From Limisphaerales bacterium (GTDB taxonomy: Bacteria; Verrucomicrobiota; Verrucomicrobiia; Limisphaerales; UBA11358), in assembly GCA_003133815.1 (NCBI GenBank), contig PKZR01000377.1, positions 1-41,076 of the forward strand: 41,076 bases of DNA, written 5' to 3'. Each line of letters begins with the position of its first letter. Positions within the stretch are counted from its first letter, which is position 1. Positions 31,046 through 39,612 of this stretch are shown piece after piece. A program made the translations under genes and the position numbers. The notes beneath the pieces were generated by a model. That model did no database searches. It was not told where the DNA came from and saw only the letters and a program-made list of their open reading frames with translations.

Positions 31046-31501
31046 TTATTGTGTCGAAGGTGTAGATGTTGAAGGTGGCGTAACTGAAAGCAACTGACTG
31101 AGGCTGTAGGACTGGCCATTAACGACGATTTGCGCCGTGCCGGACGAGGTGTTCACACCGCTGACGATACCTTGCGTCGTGTCGCCGTTTGAATCGGTCT
31201 GTAAATTAACCTGCGATCCAATCAGGGAGTTGGCTTCCGAGAAGGTCTGACCGCCTGCCATCTGGCCTAGGTCGGTTTGCGTGGTGGTGTTGCTCGCCAA
31301 CGTACTGAATCCAACCATTTGCGACAGCAAATCCTGATTAGTCTCCGGGTTCAGCGGATCCTGCGAGGTCATTTGTGTGACCAGAAGATTGAGGAAATCC
31401 TGTTCCGACAGCGTTTGAGATGTCGCCGATGTAATGGCATTGGCGGTTGATTGTGAGTTCGCTGCGGCGGTGGAGTTGATGGATGATATGGTGGATGACA
31501 T
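31046..31501 (-). CDS. flgD: Hook-capping scaffold protein FlgD
   Basis: The 151 residues carry the N-terminal FlgD signature at about 31-70: TLSEQDFLNLLVTQMTSQDPLNPETNQDLLSQMVGFSTL. LIGSQVNLQTDSNGDTTQGIVSGVNTSSGTAQIVVNGQSYSLSQLLSV gives a short beta-rich domain. The FLG-domain insertion typical of the 230-residue E. coli protein is missing. FlgD caps the growing hook and its gene precedes flgE as usual. The start follows AAAATTAT, again AT-rich. Confidence 0.93.
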   Translation of the reverse strand: MSSTISSINSTAAANSQSTANAITSATSQTLSEQDFLNLLVTQMTSQDPLNPETNQDLLSQMVGFSTLASNTTTQTDLGQMAGGQTFSEANSLIGSQVNLQTDSNGDTTQGIVSGVNTSSGTAQIVVNGQSYSLSQLLSVTPPSTSTPSTQ

Positions 31502-31507
31502 ATAATT

Positions 31508-33103
31508 TTAAGCCCAAGTTTCCCAATTGAGTGCCAAGGTTACGGAGGCGGAAGCCGTGGCTGTGGCCGTGGGCAAACCAGGAACCAACACCGCAGGCGC
31601 TTCCACCTGTTCGGCATCGTCCCCGGCAGTTTGGCCGTTGGGGGTGGTGGGTTGTCGGAAGCCTTCGCTTCCGCCTCCAAAAAAATGTTCCGCGCACGAC
31701 AGCGGCGCGACTCGCACGCCACGGGCTTCAAGCTGCTGCTGTAATTCCGGCCAGTGCCGGTTAAGCAGGTCGAAATTCCCGCGATCCAAAATTGCACGCA
31801 CTTCCACGCCGTCGTTGCGCTGCTGAAGATTGAGAGATAACTGTGTGCCGGCGTCCGGTTTGATCACAAGACGCAGTTCATCCGCGCCATTTTCGTGCAA
31901 ACGCACAACTTCCAAGGCCAACATTTCTCTCGTCCGTTCCAGTGCTGGCGTGCCGATGGAGACGGACTGATCTGTATTTAATGCTTCCTGGGAAACGGTT
32001 TTGGCAGCGGCGGCATTCGGCGGCATTCCGGTACTAATCGCTAAAACCGGATCGCTGCTGTTTTTTAATGGCGCGGGCTCATCTGCATGATCCAAATGCC
32101 CCGACACATTTCCCCCGGCGGCAGACGCAACCGTGCTCGGAAACTTTTGCTTAGTTGCCTCGGTAAAACTTGTCTTTTTTGCCGACATTTTCATGCTCAT
32201 GTCTTGTTGAGCAACAGGTGTGCCATCGTTCAACTTTAAGGAATCCGGTATTCCATCCCAAACCGCACTGGAACCGACACTGATAATGATTGTCGCCGGT
32301 TGTTTTTGATTTTCACCCATATTTTCCATGGCTGGAGCTGTAAATACCTCGTCGGATTTAGCGGTAGGTGACGACAATGATTTTTCGTCGTCTTGCGGAT
32401 TAAAAATTTCCGTCAAGGCGGCTTTGTTGCCGGACTCGGCAGATTTTTCCGGGGGCGTGGACAAAATTAACTGATTCCTGATTGATGCGGATTGTGAATC
32501 TGCCGGCTTGAAGTTTTGGCCGTTTTGAACCGTTGCAGCTGATTTTGAATTGGCCGTGCTCAAAAGTTGTGCCGCACGCGAGAGAGAAGACAAGTTTCCA
32601 TTGACCCGTTTTTTTGTGTCAAAACAAACGGCAATGTTGCCGGCCGATTTTTCTTCCGTCTCCGGTTGCGATTTTGGCGGATTGCCATCGGCATTTTTCG
32701 TGATGATGGCAGGCGATTGCACATTGGATAATTCGGCGACAACCGGAACTGTGTAATCCAATGGAACCGTAGTGTCTGTGCCAGGAGCGAAATCGGATTT
32801 GATTTGTAATCTGACCGCAGCCGGGTTGCGTTTGGAAACTGGGCTGGCTTTGTCTGAATCAGTTATGCCGGTTTCACCATTTTTGGCGAATGGCTCAGAA
32901 GATTGCCGGGCAGCAGACAACGGGCAATTGCCAATTGTAATGGTGGTGACCTGCAAATTTTCGGAAGGGCAATGCCCCGAGAGGCGTTCCATGACGGATT
33001 GAAATTTTTCCGCCGGAAGCTGCGACAACGGAACGGCAGTTGGTTTTGGATTCGCCGATGAATCGCTGCCAACTGAAGATGGAATGGCTTTAAGAGTGGA
33101 CAT
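31508..33103 (-). CDS. fliK: Flagellar hook-length control protein FliK
   Basis: The 531 residues have a long low-complexity N-terminal part rich in Ser, Asn, Lys and Pro, acting as the molecular ruler. A conserved Flg_hook domain at about 398-469 reads LEVVRLHENGADELRLVIKPDAGTQLSLNLQQRNDGVEVRAILDRGNFDLLNRHWPELQQQLEARGVRVAPL. The domain signals FlhB to switch from hook to filament export. A tail of about 60 residues follows. The start shares one base with the stop of the preceding motE-like gene (TGATG). FliK placed before flgD-flgE is standard. Confidence 0.92.
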   Translation of the reverse strand: MSTLKAIPSSVGSDSSANPKPTAVPLSQLPAEKFQSVMERLSGHCPSENLQVTTITIGNCPLSAARQSSEPFAKNGETGITDSDKASPVSKRNPAAVRLQIKSDFAPGTDTTVPLDYTVPVVAELSNVQSPAIITKNADGNPPKSQPETEEKSAGNIAVCFDTKKRVNGNLSSLSRAAQLLSTANSKSAATVQNGQNFKPADSQSASIRNQLILSTPPEKSAESGNKAALTEIFNPQDDEKSLSSPTAKSDEVFTAPAMENMGENQKQPATIIISVGSSAVWDGIPDSLKLNDGTPVAQQDMSMKMSAKKTSFTEATKQKFPSTVASAAGGNVSGHLDHADEPAPLKNSSDPVLAISTGMPPNAAAAKTVSQEALNTDQSVSIGTPALERTREMLALEVVRLHENGADELRLVIKPDAGTQLSLNLQQRNDGVEVRAILDRGNFDLLNRHWPELQQQLEARGVRVAPLSCAEHFFGGGSEGFRQPTTPNGQTAGDDAEQVEAPAVLVPGLPTATATASASVTLALNWETWA

Positions 33104-33711
33104 CAGGGTGATGATTTGGTTTCGGAGGCATCTGGAGGCAAAACCATCCGCAATCGCTCAGTAATTTGGGCGGCATATTTTGCTCCGTCGTCGCTCCGCT
33201 TGCTCAACGAGTCGAGCAGCAGACTGGCTTCGTCGGGTTTCATCACCGCAAGCAGTCGCACGACGTCGTCATCGGACATTTGGGCGATCATCCGTGCCGC
33301 ACCTTCCGGCGACATGGCTGCGATTACCTTGGACTGCTGCTTGAGATTGATCATTTCCTGCGACTTGAGGCGGAGGACGTTCCGGTCAAAATCCGCCTGC
33401 AATTGGTAGACCGTCTGTGTGGCCGTTGAAAATTCCTGGCGCTCGGCATCCAACCGCGTTTGCAATTCCTGCAACTGCTGTGTGCGCTCGTCCAAGTCGC
33501 TCTTTTCCATTTTCAATTCTGCGACCCACTGTGCAAATTCTGGATTCTTGAATTTCCACGACGGGTCGTTGTCCGGCGTCAATTTGGCCTCGGTGAGCAT
33601 GGCGCGGACGCCGACGAATTGTGCGGGTCGGATCAGCAGCGCCGTAGTGCCCAAATAAATCAGGCAGCCCAAGATGGCGACCATCCACGAAGATGTAAGC
33701 CAGCGTGTCAT
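33103..33711 (-). CDS. MotE-like protein (membrane anchor, coiled coil, MgtE-N-like domain)
   Basis: The 202 residues have one N-terminal membrane helix (about 7-27, SWMVAILGCLIYLGTTALLIR) and a periplasmic coiled coil (KMEKSDLDERTQQLQELQTRLDAERQEFS...QLQADFDRNVLRLKSQEMINLKQQSKVIAAM). A C-terminal helical repeat follows: MSPEGAARMIAQMSDDDVVRLLAVMKPDEASLLLDSLSKR. The last part matches the MgtE N-terminal/FliG-like superhelix seen in MotE-type proteins encoded between fliJ and fliK in other bacteria. MotE is known as a chaperone for MotC in rhizobia; many homologues lack study. It overlaps both neighbours, so it is co-translated with fliJ and fliK. Confidence 0.8.
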   Translation of the reverse strand: MTRWLTSSWMVAILGCLIYLGTTALLIRPAQFVGVRAMLTEAKLTPDNDPSWKFKNPEFAQWVAELKMEKSDLDERTQQLQELQTRLDAERQEFSTATQTVYQLQADFDRNVLRLKSQEMINLKQQSKVIAAMSPEGAARMIAQMSDDDVVRLLAVMKPDEASLLLDSLSKRSDDGAKYAAQITERLRMVLPPDASETKSSP

Positions 33712-34190
33712 ATTTTTTCCATTAATGTCGGGACAGATTCACTTTGATCGGATGCCGATGAATTAAGCCGCAGTCCCATTTCGTCCAATTCCTTTTGTTC
33801 ATCGCGTTGCACATCATTGTCGTAGGCGCGCCGGAATTTATCGCGCAACTGGTCGAGAGCCTTGCGTTCCCGGGTGGCCACCGACATTTCATGCCAAGCT
33901 TCCTGGGCGGCGAGTTGGGCGGCTTTCAGTGCGGCTGTCAGTTGCTCACAACGCTGTTCAATTTCACCGCACCAAGCTCGTGTTTGATGCAATTTCGAGA
34001 AAGTCGCTCCATCGGCAACCTCCTCGCAAAAGGCCGTCCACGACGTGGACAATTCAAGGAACCCTGCATCTAGTTTTGCTGCGGCTTCGTCAGTGGCACG
34101 CAACGCCTCGACATAACGTTTTTGCGCGACTCGCTCTTTTTGCTCTCGCAGCAGGCGCAGTGGCTGAAGGGAAAAGCGAAATGCTTTCAT
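33708..34190 (-). CDS. fliJ: Flagellar export protein FliJ
   Basis: The 160 residues form a predicted antiparallel coiled coil: MKAFRFSLQPLRLLREQKERVAQKRYVEALRATDEAAAKLDAGFLELS...ALKAAQLAAQEAWHEMSVATRERKALDQLRDKFRRAYDNDVQRDEQKELDEMGLRL. The N-terminal 'F.FSLQPLL.LRE..E..AQ..' and C-terminal 'R..LE.L+++....Y......EQKELDEM' are family traits. FliJ sits in the centre of the FliI hexamer and activates FlhA. It lies 3 bases after fliI, with AGGAAATAAATT before the ATG. Confidence 0.93.
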   Translation of the reverse strand: MKAFRFSLQPLRLLREQKERVAQKRYVEALRATDEAAAKLDAGFLELSTSWTAFCEEVADGATFSKLHQTRAWCGEIEQRCEQLTAALKAAQLAAQEAWHEMSVATRERKALDQLRDKFRRAYDNDVQRDEQKELDEMGLRLNSSASDQSESVPTLMEKI

Positions 34191-34193
34191 AAT

Positions 34194-35561
34194 TTATTTC
34201 CTGGGCTGAGGTTGTTTTTGCGGGATAGGCGTGGACAAAGCCGCCAACAATTGCGACCAGCTTTGGGTGGCGTCAAATCCTTCGCCGACTCCCTGCCGTA
34301 AAAAACGTTTTAGTGGTTCGTGCAAGGCAATGGCGTGGTCGATTGCTGGATTGCTGCCAGCCGGATAGGCACCGATGTTGATTAAATCCTGATTGCGCCG
34401 GTAAACCGCCAGATGTTCGCGTCCGGCGGCAGTCAATGCGAGTTGCTCCGGCTTCAACAGATCGCGGTTGAGCCGGCTGACGCTCTCCAGAACGTCAATC
34501 GCCGGGTAATGGTTTTGAGTCGCCAATTCGCGCGTTAGTACGATGTGTCCGTCGAGAATCGAGCGCGTTGCATCGGCAATCGGATCGTTCATGTCGTCGG
34601 CTTCGACCAACACAGTGAACAAACCGGTGATGTCGCCTGTTTCGGAGGTGCCGGCGCGTTCGAGCAGCTGCGGAAGCATTGAAAAAACCGATGGTGTGTA
34701 ACCCCGCGTAGTCGGCGGCTCGCCGACGGCCAGGCCAATCTCACGTTGCGCCATTGCCAGACGTGTCACGGAATCCATCATCAACAGCACGCTCAACCCC
34801 AGATTGCGAAAAAATTCCGCGATGGCCATTGCCAATGACGCGCCCTTAATACGATGCAATGCGGGTTCGTTGGAAGTGGCGACGATTACGACTGATTTTT
34901 TGCGCCCGAGCGCATCAAGATCACGTTCCAAAAATTCGCGAACTTCACGCCCGCGTTCGCCAATAAGTGCAATGACATTTACGTCGGCATCTGCTCGCGA
35001 CGCCATCATGCCGAGCAATGTGGATTTGCCAACGCCGCTGCCGGCAAAAATGCCGAGACGTTGTCCGCGGCCGCACGGCATAAATGTATCAACGGCCTTG
35101 ATGCCCGTTTGAAATACACGATGAATGCGCTGACGCTTTAGCGGGTGCGGCGGCAACAAATTTAATTCGACAGACTGCTCGGTTTGAACCGGCCCAAGCC
35201 CGTCGATCGGACGGCCCAAGCCGTCAAGCACACGGCCTTTGAGCGCGTTGCCGACACCGATGCGCATTGGCGCACCGGTGGCGGTGACTTCACTGCCCGG
35301 GTGGATGCCTTTCAGTTCACCCAGCGGCATGAGCAGAAGATGATGGTTTCGAAAGCCGACGACTTCGGCGAGTGTGATGCCGTCGTGCCGGGCGGATTCA
35401 ATGCGGCAGATTTCGCCAACCGCTGCGACGGGACCCTCCGATTCAATGACCAGCCCGATGACTTGCACGACGCGACCACAAGTTTCCGTGACGCGCGCAT
35501 GGCGCACACGTTGTAGCGCGGCGTCAAATCGTTTGGCTGGGCAGGAAAGGGCGGATTTCAT
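34194..35561 (-). CDS. fliI: Flagellum-specific ATPase FliI
   Basis: The 455 residues include the Walker A GSGVGKST (174-181), GERGRE (201-206) with the catalytic glutamate, and Walker B VLLMMDSVTRLAMAQREIGLAVGEPPTTRGYTPSVF (about 258-293), the diagnostic T3SS/flagellar ATPase block. MNDPIADATRSILDGHIVLTRELATQNHYPAIDVLESVSRL also matches. It powers unfolding and delivery of export substrates together with FliH and FliJ. The ATG overlaps the fliH stop (ATGA). Length is close to the E. coli protein (457). Confidence 0.97.
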   Translation of the reverse strand: MKSALSCPAKRFDAALQRVRHARVTETCGRVVQVIGLVIESEGPVAAVGEICRIESARHDGITLAEVVGFRNHHLLLMPLGELKGIHPGSEVTATGAPMRIGVGNALKGRVLDGLGRPIDGLGPVQTEQSVELNLLPPHPLKRQRIHRVFQTGIKAVDTFMPCGRGQRLGIFAGSGVGKSTLLGMMASRADADVNVIALIGERGREVREFLERDLDALGRKKSVVIVATSNEPALHRIKGASLAMAIAEFFRNLGLSVLLMMDSVTRLAMAQREIGLAVGEPPTTRGYTPSVFSMLPQLLERAGTSETGDITGLFTVLVEADDMNDPIADATRSILDGHIVLTRELATQNHYPAIDVLESVSRLNRDLLKPEQLALTAAGREHLAVYRRNQDLINIGAYPAGSNPAIDHAIALHEPLKRFLRQGVGEGFDATQSWSQLLAALSTPIPQKQPQPRK

Positions 35562-36142
35562 TTGGAAATGGATTCCCGAATTTGTTCGATCTTTGTTTCG
35601 CGGCGCGCATCCAGCAGGCCAAATCGGGTTTGCACCAGACAGCCGCCGCGAGTGATTTCGGATGAACCAATGAATTTAAGCGGGCCAGCTTCGGGCAAAC
35701 CCTGAAGAATCGGCGCAGCGTGTTTGTGTAGCAACGCAAGATCGTCAGGATGGAGATGGACGGTTATTTCGGCGGTTTCCTTGGTTTCAAGCACCGCTTC
35801 TCGCACGATGGCTTCGACTAGAACGGAATCAATGGGAATTCCTGCGACAAATTTTTTTGCGGATTCCAGCGCGATTTGAAACAAAACACCCTCGGTTTGT
35901 TGGATGACATCCGGCACGGCATTACGCAATGATTCAAGAACACCTTGCTGCAGTTCGAGCAATTCATTCCGTTGCTGGAGCAACTGTTCACCAAGATTCT
36001 TTTCTGCGTCAAGCCTTCCGCGTTCGAAGGCGGCCTGTTCGAGGGCGCGAGCACGATTTTCCTGTTCGCTTTCCGGCGGTAGCACGCTCAGGCGCACTTC
36101 GCGGAGAGGTTCGTTTAGAACAATGGTTTCAGACCACTTCAT
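35558..36142 (-). CDS. fliH: Flagellar assembly protein FliH
   Basis: With the ATG at 36142 (MKWSETIVLNEPLREVRL) the protein has 194 residues. It has a coiled-coil segment (ENRARALEQAAFERGRLDAEKNLGEQLLQQRNELLELQQGVLESL) and the V-ATPase E-like C-terminal domain (ALESAKKFVAGIPIDSVLVEAIVREAVLET...VHLHPDDLALLHKH...SSEITRGGCLVQTRFGLLDARRETKIEQIRESI). 'RGGCLVQT..G..DA.....' is the family signature. The open frame begins earlier (36205) but inside fliG, so the ATG with a 14-base overlap is chosen. FliH links the ATPase FliI to FliN in the C ring. Confidence 0.93.
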   Translation of the reverse strand: MKWSETIVLNEPLREVRLSVLPPESEQENRARALEQAAFERGRLDAEKNLGEQLLQQRNELLELQQGVLESLRNAVPDVIQQTEGVLFQIALESAKKFVAGIPIDSVLVEAIVREAVLETKETAEITVHLHPDDLALLHKHAAPILQGLPEAGPLKFIGSSEITRGGCLVQTRFGLLDARRETKIEQIRESISK

Positions 36143-37181
36143 ATTCAATGTTGCGGGCTTCATCAAGGTCGATTTCGCCATCCGTTTCGAGTTTGCGGAC
36201 GGCATCGATGATTCTCAATTGTGCGGCTTCAACGTCGCGGAGCTTCACATGTCCCAGTGCCATCATTTCGTCCTGCACACCTTCGGCGCCGCGGCGCGAG
36301 ATGTTGGAAAGAAGCAATTTTTTGAGTGGCTCGCTGGCTTTCTTCAAGGCAAGTGCGAGGTCGCGCATTTCTGTCTCGCGCATGATGCGTTGGATGACCT
36401 GCGCATTGAGCAGGAGCAAATCCTCGAATGTGAACATTTTTTTGCGAATCGCCTGCGATAATTCTGGATTGCGCTCTTCTATGCTGGAAAGCAGCAGGCG
36501 GCTGATGTTTTTGTCCATCGCGTTGAGGATGTCCGCAGCGGGCGTGACACCGCCGGTCTGGCTCAAAGCGCGGGTTTGTTTCACACCCATTTTGGCGTTG
36601 AGCACGTTCACCACTTTTTCCGCCACTTCAACCGGTGTTGGTGCCAAGGTGGCGAGTCTCTCGATGATGCTTTCGCGTTGTTCGGGTTGGAACAAGGAAA
36701 ACATCTGCGCGGCTTTTTCAGGAGAGAGATGACTGATGACGAAGGCCATGGTTTGCGGCTGCTCGTCGCGGATGAGGTTGAAAATGCTTCGCGAATCCAT
36801 GTCAGCAATGGATTGCATGGCGCCGGCGGAGGCGCGGTTTGGCAGGATGCGACCGAGAATGTCGCTGGCCTTGATGCTGCCCACGGCTCTTTCGAGAGAG
36901 TTGCGTGTGACGTCCAGTCCCGCCGAAACGGAAGTGCTGGCGGCCAGCGCAACCTCTGAAAAATCAAACAGGATTTCCTGCTGCTGTTCACGTGTGATCA
37001 GATTGAACCGTGCCATTTCGCGGGAAACAGGTTCAATTTCGCCGGGCTGAAATTGCTTCATGATTTCCGACGCACTTTCAGGCCCGATCATCACAAGCAA
37101 CGCCGCGAGCTTCTGCGTTTTGGTCAATGCGCCGTTCTCGGCGGGCGCCGCATCGGGTGAATTTTCAATTTTTGCAGCCAT
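36129..37181 (-). CDS. fliG: Flagellar motor switch protein FliG
   Basis: The 350 residues contain N-terminal LTKTQKLAALLVMIGPESASEIMKQFQPGEIEPVSREMARF, the middle EHPQTMA-type segment RDEQPQTMAFVISHLSPEKAAQMFSLFQPEQRESIIERLATL, and C-terminal DLLLLNAQVIQRIMRETEMRDLALALKKASEPLKKLLLSNISRRGAEGVQDEMMALGHVKLRDVEAAQLRIIDAVRKLETDGEI. The last segment carries the charged torque helix that meets MotA. Length fits the family (331-340). It joins FliF above and FliM below. The gene lies 6 bases after fliF. Confidence 0.97.
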   Translation of the reverse strand: MAAKIENSPDAAPAENGALTKTQKLAALLVMIGPESASEIMKQFQPGEIEPVSREMARFNLITREQQQEILFDFSEVALAASTSVSAGLDVTRNSLERAVGSIKASDILGRILPNRASAGAMQSIADMDSRSIFNLIRDEQPQTMAFVISHLSPEKAAQMFSLFQPEQRESIIERLATLAPTPVEVAEKVVNVLNAKMGVKQTRALSQTGGVTPAADILNAMDKNISRLLLSSIEERNPELSQAIRKKMFTFEDLLLLNAQVIQRIMRETEMRDLALALKKASEPLKKLLLSNISRRGAEGVQDEMMALGHVKLRDVEAAQLRIIDAVRKLETDGEIDLDEARNIEYEVV

Positions 37182-37187
37182 GAATAA

Positions 37188-38813
37188 TCAGCGTTCGGGT
37201 GTTGATCCACGGTTCATCCAATCACGGATGGCCTGGCTCATGTTTGATGGGTTTTCCTTGATGAGCCGGTTTAGCACATCCACTGTCACAACGCCCGGCT
37301 GCGGTTCGGGATGCCAATGGCTGTGACCATTGCCATTTCCGTTCCCGTTTTGCTGGCCCATGAGTTTGCCAATGGGAACGCCCAATGGAATTTCCTGAAC
37401 CGGCGTGCGCTTGAAAATGCGTAGCAACACGACGAGTGCCACCAGACCGAGAGCGGGATAAACAAAATTGCGCGCTGTGTCCCACCAGAACTGCCGTTGC
37501 TGCTGCTGATCGAGTTGCTGCGTCATGGTGGTGGCGAACTCGTCATTGAAGGGCAGTTCCTCCAGCGTGAGAGTGTCGTTACGCGTGTTGTCGGCACCGG
37601 TCTGGATGCCAATCGCGCCAATGACAATCTGCTTCAGCTTGTCGAGCTCCTCCGGCGAGCGGTTGACCACTTTGCGGTCGGTGCCGGTTCCATCGTATTG
37701 CGCGGCGACGGTCACGGCGGCGGAAAGCCGTTTGATGCCGCCTGCCGCCTGGGTCAGGCTGCTGACGGTTTTGTTTATTTCGTATTCGACGGTGGAAGTG
37801 GTCTTGTGGTTGTCGGAGTTGTTGACTGGCGAGGAGCCGGACCTGACGCTGTTGGTGTCCGTGGAGGTATTGGCGGAGATGCCAACGGCCGATGTGGAAC
37901 TGGAAGTGGTGGCGATGGTGCTCTCGTCATTCTTGGTTTGGGTGCGGATGACCTGTCCGTCAGGATCGTATTTCTCCGCAGTGCTGCTGGTGGTGTCAAA
38001 ATTTATTTCAGCGGAAACGCGGACGATGGCCTGGCCGGGACCGAGAACTTTTTCAAGCATGTCCTGCGCCTTCTTTGCGAGATATTGTTCCAGGTTGCGC
38101 TGGGCGGCGAGCTGGGAAGTGGACAGACCGGAAATGGAGTCGTTTTCGTTGTTTTCGGAAAGCACGTTGCCCAGATTGTCCACGACGGTTACGAAATTGG
38201 GGCTCAATCCTTCTACCGAATTGGCGACGAGGAACCGGATGGAGTTGATTGACGACGGTTGCAATTGTGTGTTGCCGCGCACGCGAACAAAAACAGACGC
38301 GGTGGGATGCTTGTCCTTGTCGAGCAATAGCCGGTTCTCAGGTATGACGATCATCACGCGGGCGGCTTCGATCTCGTCAATCTGGCTGATGGTGCGGGCC
38401 AGTTCGCCTTGGATGGCACGTGTGTAATTTGCGCGCTGCACGAAATCGGAAATGCCGAAATTTGGCTTGTCGAATATTTCAAAACCCACGCCGTCGCCGC
38501 TGGGAATTCCCTTTCCGGCCAATTGCATCCGCATTTCATAAACCTTGTCTGCTGGAACGAGGATGGAACCGCCTCCCTCGCCGACCTTGTAAGGAACCTT
38601 GGCGTCGTCAAGTGCGGAGATGACCTTGGATGCCTCGGTGTCGGACAACTTGCCGTAAAGCAGGCTGTAATCAGCGCGTGATGACCAAAATGCGAGCGAG
38701 CCCAAGCCCGCCACTAGAACGAGCGTGGCCGAGATGACGCTGACACGCTGGCTCACGCCAAGCTGTTTCCAGATTTCAACAAGTTGTGCACCAAGTTTGG
38801 AAAGATTGTTCAT
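37188..38813 (-). CDS. fliF: Flagellar MS-ring protein FliF
   Basis: The 541 residues have membrane helix 1 at about 23-43 (RVSVISATLVLVAGLGSLAFW), then the ring-building motifs (YSLLYGKLSDTEASKVISALDDAKVPYKV, GEGGSILVPADKVYEMRMQLAGKGIPSG, FGISDFVQRANYTRAIQGELARTISQIDEIEAARVMIVIPE). A Ser/Thr-rich periplasmic loop, membrane helix 2 near 450-470 (NFVYPALGLVALVVLLRIF) and a C-terminal FliG-binding tail (VDVLNRLIKENPSNMSQAIRDWMNRG) follow. FliF builds the MS ring on which the rotor and export gate are assembled. It lies 12 bases after fliE. Confidence 0.97.
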   Translation of the reverse strand: MNNLSKLGAQLVEIWKQLGVSQRVSVISATLVLVAGLGSLAFWSSRADYSLLYGKLSDTEASKVISALDDAKVPYKVGEGGGSILVPADKVYEMRMQLAGKGIPSGDGVGFEIFDKPNFGISDFVQRANYTRAIQGELARTISQIDEIEAARVMIVIPENRLLLDKDKHPTASVFVRVRGNTQLQPSSINSIRFLVANSVEGLSPNFVTVVDNLGNVLSENNENDSISGLSTSQLAAQRNLEQYLAKKAQDMLEKVLGPGQAIVRVSAEINFDTTSSTAEKYDPDGQVIRTQTKNDESTIATTSSSTSAVGISANTSTDTNSVRSGSSPVNNSDNHKTTSTVEYEINKTVSSLTQAAGGIKRLSAAVTVAAQYDGTGTDRKVVNRSPEELDKLKQIVIGAIGIQTGADNTRNDTLTLEELPFNDEFATTMTQQLDQQQQRQFWWDTARNFVYPALGLVALVVLLRIFKRTPVQEIPLGVPIGKLMGQQNGNGNGNGHSHWHPEPQPGVVTVDVLNRLIKENPSNMSQAIRDWMNRGSTPER

Positions 38814-38825
38814 TGGAAAATTTTC

Positions 38826-39176
38826 TTATAACTGCATTTTCATGATTTCCTGATAGGCATCGAGCAGCTTGTTGCGGACCTCGACCATCAGTTGAAATGA
38901 GACGTTGGCTTCTTCCATCCCAATGACGGCCTGATGCAGTGAAACATCGCCTCCCGCCTGTAAATTATTTACATTTTGCGAGGCGCTGATTTGTTTGTCG
39001 TTAACTTCGCCGACCATCTTCCCGAGCATTGTGGAAAAGGAATCGCCCGACGGCTGCGCCGGAGCGAGTATGCCGGGCTGGTCGGTGGGTGTGACCGGCA
39101 GCGACGGCGATATTTTTTCGCTTGGCGAAACGCCGTAAGCTGACATTAGCGGCTGGATGGCATTGAGCGGTATCAT
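38826..39176 (-). CDS. fliE: Flagellar hook-basal body protein FliE
   Basis: The 116 residues have a variable N-half and the conserved C-half: DSFSTMLGKMVGEVNDKQISASQNVNNLQAGGDVSLHQAVIGMEEANVSFQLMVEVRNKLLDAYQEIMKMQL, the standard FliE signature ('A..sFq...qVRNKlv.AYqEiMrM.v'). FliE joins the MS ring and the export gate to the rod. Length is close to that of other FliE proteins (about 104). The start is 8 bases past flgC. Confidence 0.96.
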   Translation of the reverse strand: MIPLNAIQPLMSAYGVSPSEKISPSLPVTPTDQPGILAPAQPSGDSFSTMLGKMVGEVNDKQISASQNVNNLQAGGDVSLHQAVIGMEEANVSFQLMVEVRNKLLDAYQEIMKMQL

Positions 39177-39184
39177 GGTTCAAA

Positions 39185-39607
39185 TCAATGTTTGCCGATG
39201 GATAGAACTTGCAGGGCCATTTCGCGGGCGTTTTTGACCACTGCAAGATTTGCCTCAAAGGTGCGCGAGGCGGAAATCATGTCCGCCATTTCCTCTTGGA
39301 TGTTGACGTTAGGCGTGGCTACCATGCCGTGCGAATCGGCATCGGGATTGCCCGGTTCGTAAACCATGTCAAACGGGCGCGGATCTTTTTCAATTCCGGC
39401 AACCCGCAGGGTTGGCGTGGCCGGTCCGCCGTCCATGGCCTGCCGAAGGGCGCTTTCAAACACCACGACCTGCCGTTGATAAGGCTTGCCATCGACGCCG
39501 TGCGTTGTGTTCGCATTAGCAATGTTTTCGGAAATGACATTCAACCGCGTGCGCTCGGCGTCGAGTGCGGCGGTGGTGTTCTGGATTCCAGAAAGAATAT
39601 CAATCAT
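39185..39607 (-). CDS. flgC: Flagellar proximal rod protein FlgC
   Basis: With the ATG at 39607 (MIDILSGIQNTTAALDAERTRLNVISENIANANTT) the protein has 140 residues, close to E. coli FlgC (134). The middle block with YEPGNPDADSHGMVATPNVNIQEEMADMISASRTFEANLAVVKNAREMALQVLSIGKH is the FlgC C-terminal signature ('P.nPdAdanGYV..PNVn...EM.dMi.AsR.YeaN'). A TTG at 39616 is an alternative start that would overlap flgB. It forms the proximal rod with FlgB, FlgF and FliE. Confidence 0.96.
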   Translation of the reverse strand: MIDILSGIQNTTAALDAERTRLNVISENIANANTTHGVDGKPYQRQVVVFESALRQAMDGGPATPTLRVAGIEKDPRPFDMVYEPGNPDADSHGMVATPNVNIQEEMADMISASRTFEANLAVVKNAREMALQVLSIGKH

Positions 39608-39612
39608 ATGTG

